From contig DATBZS010000076.1 in the NCBI GenBank assembly GCA_036513075.1, positions 11,451-75,450 of the forward strand: a stretch of DNA of 64,000 nt, given 5' to 3'. The DNA is from Bog-756 sp036513075. Its GTDB lineage: Bacteria > Actinomycetota > Acidimicrobiia > Acidimicrobiales > RAAP-2. Shown piece after piece: positions 17,036 to 24,962 of the stretch (position 1 is the first letter of the stretch; the number at the start of each line of letters is the position of its first letter). A program made the position numbers and the translations under genes. The notes beneath the pieces were generated by a model. The model worked only from the letters and a program-made list of their open reading frames with translations. It was not told the origin of the DNA and did no database searches.

Positions 17036-17719
17036 CTACTTTCCTGCGGACAGCGTGACTTTGATGCTGGCCGGCGGCAGGGCCAGCCCCCGCCCCACAA
17101 GGACGGCATGGTAGGTGCCTGTCGCCAGAGGCGGTGGCCCACCCCCGGGAAGACACGCCGGCACCGACGCTGAGGCATCGCTTGTCGTGCCCGGTATGCA
17201 GCCTAACGCTGTCGTGATGACGTCGGCCGGGAACCGGGTCGCACCGGGGTAGAGGACGAGTGGCCGGCCGATGCAGATCGCGCTGAAACCCACCACCGGG
17301 GCCAACGTGGCACTGGTGAGGGCAACGGCCATCGAGGGCTGGCATCCGTGCGGGTCGAGCAGTGCGATCTGGTGTCCGGATCGGTTCTCCACGACCAGCG
17401 TGCCGTGGATGACCGTTCCCGAGGGGACCGTGGTTCTGGCGAGTGCGATCCGGTCGGTGACTCCGGCAGGGGCCGGTACCAGTCCGCCGCACGCCTTCTG
17501 TGAGCCGGTCCCGGTTGGGGTGCAGTACACGCTTCCGAGGTCCCCGGTCCCATAGACGACGGTTGTCGACGTCGGTGCGGCAGTCGGACCGGGTGAAGAA
17601 CCGCACGCCGCGGCGACGGTGGCGGTCAACGCAAGCACAGCCAACACCAGCACAGTCGGGTTGCGGCCACCGCATCGACCGGGACCCTGGCACCGGACGT
17701 CATGTTCTTGCTGGACCAC
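17036..17719 (-). CDS. Predicted secreted lipoprotein, function unknown
   Basis: 227 residues from GTG 17719, which has a GGGGAG ribosome site about 6 nt upstream. N-terminal signal peptide with hydrophobic stretch PTVLVLAVLALTATVAAAC; the Cys of AAAC is a likely lipidation site. The mature part is beta-rich (SGTVIHGTLVVENRSGHQIA, APVVGFSAICIGRPLVLYPG, and GTYHAVLVGRG) with several Cys that may pair. The shape suggests an immunoglobulin-like fold, but no family is recognised. Confidence 0.65.
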   Translation of the reverse strand: MVQQEHDVRCQGPGRCGGRNPTVLVLAVLALTATVAAACGSSPGPTAAPTSTTVVYGTGDLGSVYCTPTGTGSQKACGGLVPAPAGVTDRIALARTTVPSGTVIHGTLVVENRSGHQIALLDPHGCQPSMAVALTSATLAPVVGFSAICIGRPLVLYPGATRFPADVITTALGCIPGTTSDASASVPACLPGGGPPPLATGTYHAVLVGRGLALPPASIKVTLSAGK

Positions 17720-17900
17720 GTCAGTCTCCCCGTCACGCTCGGTCGCCGTGATCAGGGTGGCACATGATGGTGCCGAATGGGTGTCCGGGTGCGACACGTT
17801 GATGCGACCACATCCAGACACATCGGTCGCCCCCACATGTGCGGAGCCGAAGCAATCCTCACGCCCCTGGATGGGAGGCGTCCTACGGCAGATTGTCGCC

Positions 17901-17914
17901 GGTAGCTAGCTACC
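17901..17914. repeat. 14-bp perfect palindrome
   Basis: GGTAGCTAGCTACC is its own reverse complement. It stands between the hairpin at 17922-17940 and the lipoprotein gene, so it could be an operator or site; no partner copy was seen. Confidence 0.5.
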
Positions 17915-17921
17915 CAGACGG

Positions 17922-17940
17922 CGTGGGCGCCACGCCCACG
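17922..17940 (-). terminator. GC-rich hairpin downstream of the excisionase-like gene
   Basis: Perfect 8-bp stem CGTGGGCG / CGCCCACG with a 3-nt loop, 64 nt past the stop of the gene at 18004-18171. No T-tract follows, so it is a possible actinobacterial-type terminator rather than a classic one. Confidence 0.4.
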
Positions 17941-18003
17941 ACCGGGTGCCCTCGGAAGTCCCGCAGGCGCAGAATCGGGGATGTGGGACGTTGACCCAGC
18001 CGC

Positions 18004-18171
18004 TTACGACACCTTTGACTGGTACTCGTCGAGGGCGTCGGCCGGAATGTGTGCGATCCCATCGACCATCTCGTAGCGGATCCGTCCCTGGTGCACGAGC
18101 TCCAGCAACGCCTTGGTCGGCAGATCGAGTCGTCGTGCGGCCTCGCTTGCCCGTAGGAGCTCAACTGGCAT
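18004..18171 (-). CDS. Small excisionase-like helix-turn-helix protein (55 aa)
   Basis: 55 residues, too short for many gene callers. The sequence LLRASEAARRLDLPTKALLELVHQG is the HTH_17 (excisionase/MerR-like) pattern: a helix, LDLPTKAL turn, then the recognition helix; a short wing (RIRYEMVDGIAHIP) and DALDEY follow. Such proteins bind DNA as excisionases or small regulators. ATG 18171 has a near-perfect ribosome site (AAGGAGGG) about 4-5 nt upstream. It overlaps the upstream gene (18161-18364) by 11 nt, so the two form a small operon. Confidence 0.72.
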   Translation of the reverse strand: MPVELLRASEAARRLDLPTKALLELVHQGRIRYEMVDGIAHIPADALDEYQSKVS

Positions 18172-18364
18172 GTGACCCTCCTTGATCGAAGCCGAGCCTA
18201 GAACTCAGCAGCCTGATCTGGTGCACGACCTGCGCCAGGACCGAGAGGTGGTCGGTCTGGACCAAGACATCTCGAGAGTCTTCGAGTGCAGCCAGGAGCT
18301 CCAAAGCTTCGTCCAGGCTGATGCGGACCGCATCGGGTGGCTCATCCGACCGGGAGGCGCTCAC
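18161..18364 (-). CDS. Small hypothetical protein co-transcribed with HTH protein (67 aa)
   Basis: 67 residues from GTG 18364, with AGAGGA about 6 nt upstream. The body is a strongly amphipathic helical run (ISLDEALELLAALEDSRD, then TDHLSVLAQVVHQIRLLSSRL), suggesting a two-helix oligomer. No family recognised. The coupled HTH gene suggests a regulator/partner or toxin-antitoxin-like pair, which is speculative. Confidence 0.55.
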   Translation of the reverse strand: MSASRSDEPPDAVRISLDEALELLAALEDSRDVLVQTDHLSVLAQVVHQIRLLSSRLGFDQGGSHAS

Positions 18365-18524
18365 TGCTGGTCCTCTGACTGCTCGGGGACAATCAAGCGC
18401 ATGCGTGAACGGTGCCAGGAGGATGTGACTCCGTCGGGTCATTCGGCCGGGAAGCGGTGTCCGCGCCTTAGATTGATCCTCGAACGGGTCAGGACGGTCC
18501 CGGCCGAGGACGGAGGAAACACCG

Positions 18525-20576
<2,052 letters not shown>

Positions 20577-20612
20577 GGTGACCGCTTCGGGCCACCTGCT
20601 AGACAGAGCCTC

Positions 20613-21338
20613 GTGATGGCCGCACGCTCCGCCAGGACCCCGCGCAGTGGGACGGCCCGTGACGTGGCCCGGGCCGTCAAGCATCGGGACCAGATCGCCA
20701 TTGCCGGAGGCACCTCCCTCACACTGTTGGTGCTGGCCTGCCACCAGGAGGACACCACCGGGGTCGACCTGGCCTCGGGCGCCCTGGTCCGGGTCCGCGT
20801 GGACTGGCCCGACCAGCACGGACCCGACCTCGCCCCGTTCGATGTTGTGGAGACCCATCTGGCCGACGAGCCCGAGCGTGACGACCTGGCCCAACCCGAA
20901 GCGGTCACGGCCACCGGTCTGCCCCGTCACCTGGGCACCCTCCACGGCCGTACCGTCCGCCACCTGCTGCATCAGTTGGCCGCCCCCGTCGAGGAACATG
21001 TGCTCGGGTTTCCGGGCACGGCCGCCCCCTACTGGGAGTTCAAGGGGTTCCGTCCGTCGCTGGCGCTGATCGAGCCCTCCAAGGGCCCGGTACTCTTCCG
21101 CCGGATCGGCGATCGCTCGGCGTGGGTGAGGTTCGGCTGGGGACGGAGTGACAACTGGCTACCCGTCGAGGACCCACGGCTCGAGCGAGCCCTTGACGTG
21201 GCCCGACGGGACCGGCTCCAGGGCAAGGACCTGGCGTCCGCCCTCGGGTTCAAGCCCCACTACCTGGTGGCCGCGGTCAGCACACCTCGCGAAGGTCACT
21301 GCTACAAAACGGTCCGGGCGCTACTCCCCCGCAGCTGA
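20613..21338 (+). CDS. Hypothetical protein (241 aa)
   Basis: 241 residues from GTG 20613, 36 bp after the DUF255 gene and on the same strand. It has a short hydrophobic strand (ITIAGGTSLTLLVLACHQ-like), a Trp-containing central part (FPGTAAPYWEFKGFRPSLALIEPSKGP cut short here) and a WVRFGWGRSDNWLPVEDPRLERAL segment. No transmembrane domain or recognised family. Codon use supports a real gene. Confidence 0.6.
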   Translation: MMAARSARTPRSGTARDVARAVKHRDQIAIAGGTSLTLLVLACHQEDTTGVDLASGALVRVRVDWPDQHGPDLAPFDVVETHLADEPERDDLAQPEAVTATGLPRHLGTLHGRTVRHLLHQLAAPVEEHVLGFPGTAAPYWEFKGFRPSLALIEPSKGPVLFRRIGDRSAWVRFGWGRSDNWLPVEDPRLERALDVARRDRLQGKDLASALGFKPHYLVAAVSTPREGHCYKTVRALLPRS

Positions 21339-21365
21339 GCGACCCGCGCAGCCGAGGGACCTGGC

Positions 21366-22187
21366 TCACGGTGTGTTGCCGTCGCCCGTGCGAGGGAGTG
21401 GTCCGTCGGTGGGCCGGCCCACAAATACACCGGTCACCGGGATGGCGTTGAAGGACATCCCTGCAGCTTCGATCCATGCATGGGAGGTCTCGCCCTCGTC
21501 GATGAGTCCGAGATGGAGTTCTGGATGGTGCCTCCGGAGGAACCATCCGGTGGCCAGTGCCCGGCGCAGGCAGGTGCCGTCATAGACCCACCGGTCGAGG
21601 ACCCACGTGGCAGCCCAGTAGTTCCTTTGCTCCGCCCGCGAAAGGGTGGCCACGTTTGCGGCGTCGTCGTCCCGGGTGGCCGGGGCCGATGTCGAGGCCA
21701 TCGGGCTACCCATCCACCTCGCCAGGCGGTCGAGGTCGGTCGTGCGGAGCCCGACCTCCACGACCAGGACCACGACCGTAGCCTGGGCGACGCCCAGCAT
21801 CTTGGCCGGCGGCAGTCGGACCCAGCCCCCGACGGTCCGGCGCATGCCCGACCAGGTCGGTCGACGTGGCTGGCTGGCCCGTGCCGCACGCAGACCGGTC
21901 ACGGAGCGCACGACAGATGCGACGTCGTCCCGGGCCTGGGCCATCGGGATAGCGAAGCGGGCGGAAAGGGCCGTGGCCGCCGCGCCGGCGTCGCCGTGCT
22001 CGACGAGGAGGCTGACGATGTCGGCAGCACTCCCTTCCAGCCGGAGGTAGGTACCGCTCGGCACGTGCAGGACCACCAGGTGGCCCGAGGGTGCCTCGGC
22101 CTCGACGCAGTGGTGCCGCAGCTGGTCGACGGCTTCCGCGGTACGGGCCGCATCGGACGTCGGGATCGCCGCACAGCGAGCCATCAT
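21366..22187 (-). CDS. Lasso peptide B2-type leader peptidase with fused N-terminal RRE
   Basis: About 273 residues. The N-terminal 90 residues look like a PqqD/RRE domain (LVVLHVPSGTYLRLEGSAADI, SARFAIPMAQARDDVASVV). A transglutaminase-like B2 domain follows: WVYDGTCLRRALATGWFLRRHHP supplies the catalytic Cys, and SHAWIEAAG the His. In lasso pathways B2 removes the leader peptide. The start is ATG 22187 or 22184, next to an AGGAG; the frame is open to 22313, but that would overlap the stand-alone RRE gene. Third gene of the minus-strand A-B1-B2 operon. Confidence 0.85.
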   Translation of the reverse strand: MMARCAAIPTSDAARTAEAVDQLRHHCVEAEAPSGHLVVLHVPSGTYLRLEGSAADIVSLLVEHGDAGAAATALSARFAIPMAQARDDVASVVRSVTGLRAARASQPRRPTWSGMRRTVGGWVRLPPAKMLGVAQATVVVLVVEVGLRTTDLDRLARWMGSPMASTSAPATRDDDAANVATLSRAEQRNYWAATWVLDRWVYDGTCLRRALATGWFLRRHHPELHLGLIDEGETSHAWIEAAGMSFNAIPVTGVFVGRPTDGPLPRTGDGNTP

Positions 22188-22248
22188 TCTCCTACTGACG
22201 GGCGGCGCAGGATCGTATCGCGCAGGCGAGTCAACAGGTGGAGCAGGG

Positions 22249-22539
22249 TCACGCAACCTCGTCGAGGAGTGAGCGTTCAACGAGGTCGGACACGAATGCC
22301 GAGGCATCGGCACTAGCGATGTCCGCGGAGACGCCGAACTGCTCGGTCAACAACTTGCCGAGTTCCTCGATGGAAACAGGCTCAACGAGCGCCATCCAGA
22401 GGATCCGCCCGGAGCCGTTGAGGCTCAGGTACTCACCCGACTCGACATCGAGTGCGATGACTTCACCGTCGACTTCGCGCCACGAGATCGCGGCGTCACG
22501 CAGCCGAAAGCGACCAGGTAGGTCCTCAGGCGAGGTCAC
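22249..22539 (-). CDS. PqqD-like RiPP recognition element protein (lasso B1)
   Basis: 96 residues, a stand-alone PqqD-family RRE. Pattern: FRLRDAAISWREVDGEVIALD, SGEYLSLNGSGRILWMAL, then helices (IEELGKLLTEQFGVSADIA) and the VSDLVERSLLDE end. In lasso systems B1 binds the precursor's leader and presents it to B2 and C. GTG start 22539 with GAGG about 6 nt upstream. It lies 25 bp after the precursor gene and 61 bp before B2. Confidence 0.88.
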   Translation of the reverse strand: MTSPEDLPGRFRLRDAAISWREVDGEVIALDVESGEYLSLNGSGRILWMALVEPVSIEELGKLLTEQFGVSADIASADASAFVSDLVERSLLDEVA

Positions 22540-22543
22540 AGAT

Positions 22544-22557
22544 GCCTCGCCCGAGGC
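22544..22557 (-). terminator. Inverted repeat between precursor and B1 genes
   Basis: GCCTCG / CGAGGC arms with a 2-nt centre, just after the precursor stop at 22565 and before the B1 start at 22539. It could be a partial terminator or mRNA-stabilising hairpin that raises precursor dosage over enzymes. Confidence 0.35.
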
Positions 22558-22564
22558 CTGCCGG

Positions 22565-22720
22565 TCAGGAAACGCCGGTGACAGTCCCGCCGGGGACTGG
22601 GATCGACGTGCCGTTGATCACGATCACGTCGCCTCTACCGTCGGTCTTGTGGATCGTGCTCTGGGTCAGGTCCTGGACCGTTCCCAGAGGAGTCACCTTC
22701 GGAGTTTCGTATGCCGACAT
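22565..22720 (-). CDS. Lasso-type RiPP precursor peptide (51 aa)
   Basis: 51 residues. The leader MSA-YETPKVTPLGTVQDLTQ fits the lasso leader pattern YxxPxLxxxGxxxxxT (Tyr4, Pro7, Gly13, Thr19). With Thr19 at position -2 the core would start at Ser21 and run to Ser51. Asp27 is then core residue 7 (STIHKTD), giving a possible Ser1-Asp7 seven-residue macrolactam. The remaining core is Gly/Val-rich and ends in GVS, with a terminal Ser. A later core start at Gly28 puts no Asp/Glu at ring positions 7-9. Ribosome site GAGGAGG 4 nt before the ATG. Its neighbours are RRE, B2, kinase and cyclase genes. Confidence 0.78.
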   Translation of the reverse strand: MSAYETPKVTPLGTVQDLTQSTIHKTDGRGDVIVINGTSIPVPGGTVTGVS

Positions 22721-22762
22721 GCCGCCTCCTCGTTTTGACGTCTCGATTCTCGGGACCTGGGT

Positions 22763-22791
22763 AGAGTAAGCCGTTCAACCGGGAGGTGCAA
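22763..22791 (-). promoter_or_regulatory. Predicted sigma-70-type promoter of the precursor operon
   Basis: Minus strand: -35 TTGCAC (22791-22786), 17-nt spacer, -10 TACTCT (22768-22763). Transcription would start near 22756, giving a leader of about 35 nt that contains the precursor ribosome site. Confidence 0.5.
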
Positions 22792-22832
22792 CAATCGCCA
22801 CCCGATGCTTACGGAGAGGAAACATTTCGGCA

Positions 22833-23747
22833 TTGTCCACCACTCTCAGCGACAATTCTGGCACATTCACCTTTCCGGAAGGTGACAAGTCGCGGCTCGG
22901 CGGTGCATATGGCCTCCGAATCGATGTGCCCGATCGCTACGTCGACCGGGCGTTGCTGGTGGATCCCCCGAACTCGTGGCCGGCGTGGTCGGTCGGCTGG
23001 GAGCCCCTCGACGACGCCCAGGCACCGGACACTCCCGTCGTCGAGTCCTGGTCGCCCGACCACTCCGTATTGGCGGCCCAGCCGAGCGGCTTCATCACCG
23101 TCGACCGGGCGGCGTCACGCACGACCCTCCACCTGGAGGAGGCGCCGTCCCCGGCCACGCTCCTCCACCCGTACCTCGCGTCCACCGCGGTCGTCGCCGG
23201 CCACTGGATGGGTCGCGCTCCGTTCCATGCCGGCGTCTTCGCGGTCGGTGGCCGGGCGTGGGGCGTGCTCGGTGGCCGCGAGATGGGGAAGAGCTCGCTG
23301 TTGATGTCCCTCCACCAGACCGGCGTCACCGTGTTGGCCGACGATGTCCTGGTCATCGACGGCGATGTCGCGTATTCGGGCCCCCGCTGCCTGGACCTGC
23401 GCCGGAGCGCCGCCGAGCGGTTCGGCGCGGGTACCTACCTGGGTGTCGTGGGCACCCGGGAACGATGGAGGGTGACCTTGCCGTCGGCCCCGGCCCATCT
23501 CCCCTTCGGAGGATGGGTCGTGCTCGAGTGGGCCGACGAGCTGGCCCTCTCCCGTCCCACAGCGGCCGACAAGCTCCGCTACCTATTGAGCAATTGCGGC
23601 CTCACCGCACCCGGTGTGGCGACCCCGGGGATCCTGGACCTGCTGGCCTTCCCGATGGTCCAGCTCGGACGCCCGCGCCGGTGGGACCGGGCCGACGAGG
23701 CGTTGGACCGCCTGCTCGACAACCTGGCCTCGCTCCCGGTGACCTGA
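22833..23747 (+). CDS. HPr kinase-like protein of the lasso-type locus
   Basis: 304 residues. The C-terminal half has the HprK-like P-loop FHAGVFAVGGRAWGVLGGREMGKSSLLM (Walker A GGREMGKS; quote exceeds only in description) and the acidic VLADDVLVIDG motif. Related kinases in lasso clusters (for example those of paeninodin-type loci) phosphorylate the C-terminal Ser of the precursor, and the precursor here ends in Ser. The usual stand-alone HprK would come with an HPr/PTS setting, absent here. TTG start 22833 with a rather distant GGAGAGGA (12 nt). Divergent from the precursor operon. Confidence 0.75.
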   Translation: MSTTLSDNSGTFTFPEGDKSRLGGAYGLRIDVPDRYVDRALLVDPPNSWPAWSVGWEPLDDAQAPDTPVVESWSPDHSVLAAQPSGFITVDRAASRTTLHLEEAPSPATLLHPYLASTAVVAGHWMGRAPFHAGVFAVGGRAWGVLGGREMGKSSLLMSLHQTGVTVLADDVLVIDGDVAYSGPRCLDLRRSAAERFGAGTYLGVVGTRERWRVTLPSAPAHLPFGGWVVLEWADELALSRPTAADKLRYLLSNCGLTAPGVATPGILDLLAFPMVQLGRPRRWDRADEALDRLLDNLASLPVT

Positions 23748-23762
23748 CCCGGTCCTGTCCGG

Positions 23763-24962
23763 TCAGTCGTGCACACCCGTGACCGGGTGCCCGTGGTCGT
23801 GCAGCCAGGCCGCCTGCAGCAGCGTCGTGGACACCAGGTGGCGGGAGCCGCCGGCCCAGTGCCTACGGAGGGCGTCGGGATCGACCAGCGTCCGGTCCAC
23901 ACCTTCGCCCGACCAGTCCCGGGCGAAGCGACGCGCCTCGCCCGTCCATAGCGGGTCGGTGAACCCGGCTTTGGTCCTTCGCTCGATCAACTCGTTCGGC
24001 AGCAGATCGCCGAACACCTGGCGCATGAGCCCGGTGCGGTCGCCCAATCCCTGGAACCCTCCGGCGGAGCCGAGGGCGTCGAGCACCCGCGGCTCGACGA
24101 ACGGGTGTACGACATCGACATCGTGGAAGGAGCCGAGCACCGAGAAGCTCTCGACACACAGCCGGAAGTACCGCCCGGGCCAGATCCAGCGACGGAGCTT
24201 GGCCTCCCAGCCGAGCGGGATGTCCCCTTCGGTGGCGCCGTAGGCCCGGGTCAGCTGCCGCGAGCCCTCGTCGGTCAACCACGTCACCGCGGACAGCTCG
24301 TTGCGCGCCCGGCGCCGGTGCACCATTGACCGCACCGCCGGAGGCGAGACGGCCAGCCCGACGACCAACAGGTCGCGCCAGCCGGCGAGGTGCCTCGTGC
24401 CCAGGATGCGCTCGGCCCTTGCCGCGCCCAGGCTGTTCCCCAGCTCGTCACCACCGAATCCGGTAACCACCGAGCCGCCGGCCGCCCGCTCGATGATCGG
24501 CGCGTGGAAATGGGTGTTGAACGGCCAGAGGAGACCGTGTCGGAGGAGTGCCTCGGTGGCCACCGGCCCGACGGCGTCGAACTCCTCGTGGATCTCGATC
24601 CGCTCCCACTCAGTGATGCCGAGGTGGCGGAGGACCAGGGCCTGCCACTCGTCCTCGTTCGAATCCTCCGACTGCGGGAAGACCAGCGTGGCCGGGATCG
24701 GCAGTTCCAGGCCCTCGCGTTGGGCCACCGCCACCGCGGCGGCCAGCATGGCCGACGAGTCCCGACCGCCGGAGAAGCTGATGACGCAGGGGGTCCGGGT
24801 CAGCGCCTCGGCCAGGACCTCATCGATGGCGCTGGCCGGCGACACGGCCGGATCCCGTGGCTCGAGGGCAGGGACGTGGTCCATGCCCATGGGGATCCCG
24901 TAGGCGATGTCCAGCGGGCGGAGCGGCGGAGCCCGCCGCACCTCTTCGGCCGTGGCGCTCAC
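23763..24962 (-). CDS. Asparagine synthetase-type lasso cyclase (glutaminase domain absent)
   Basis: 399 residues, much shorter than AsnB (about 550-650). The ATP-pyrophosphatase signature SFSGGRDSSAMLAAA (SGGxDS) is near residue 63, and the VVTGFGGDELGNSLG loop and KAGFTDPLW near the end are present. The N-terminal glutamine-hydrolysing domain, including Cys1, is missing. In lasso pathways this enzyme adenylates the ring Asp/Glu and closes the macrolactam, needing no ammonia. GTG start 24962 overlaps the stop of the upstream repeat-protein gene (GTGA). Confidence 0.85.
   Translation of the reverse strand: MSATAEEVRRAPPLRPLDIAYGIPMGMDHVPALEPRDPAVSPASAIDEVLAEALTRTPCVISFSGGRDSSAMLAAAVAVAQREGLELPIPATLVFPQSEDSNEDEWQALVLRHLGITEWERIEIHEEFDAVGPVATEALLRHGLLWPFNTHFHAPIIERAAGGSVVTGFGGDELGNSLGAARAERILGTRHLAGWRDLLVVGLAVSPPAVRSMVHRRRARNELSAVTWLTDEGSRQLTRAYGATEGDIPLGWEAKLRRWIWPGRYFRLCVESFSVLGSFHDVDVVHPFVEPRVLDALGSAGGFQGLGDRTGLMRQVFGDLLPNELIERRTKAGFTDPLWTGEARRFARDWSGEGVDRTLVDPDALRRHWAGGSRHLVSTTLLQAAWLHDHGHPVTGVHD

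Larger units (their letters stand above)
17720..18003. other. Intergenic region with palindrome and hairpin
   Basis: No convincing gene. It holds the upstream region of the lipoprotein gene, a 14-bp palindrome (17901-17914) and a GC-rich hairpin (17922-17940) downstream of the excisionase-like gene. Confidence 0.6.

Noticed and set aside
16725..17693. Upstream in-frame extension of the SDR gene
   Set aside because: The classical SDR N-terminus starts at 16724; the extension is Arg/Pro-rich and overlaps other genes.
17910..18164. 84-residue minus-strand frame overlapping the HTH gene
   Set aside because: Ser/Arg/Thr-rich shadow; the correct frame in this stretch is the 55-residue HTH protein at 18004-18171.
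18004..18171. Prophage or integrative element marked by the excisionase-like gene
   Set aside because: No integrase, attachment repeat, tRNA or phage gene is found nearby.
22625..22640. Alternative lasso core starting at Gly28 of the precursor (after Thr26-Asp27)
   Set aside because: It would leave no Asp or Glu at ring positions 7-9, so no standard macrolactam could form; the Ser21 start fits better.
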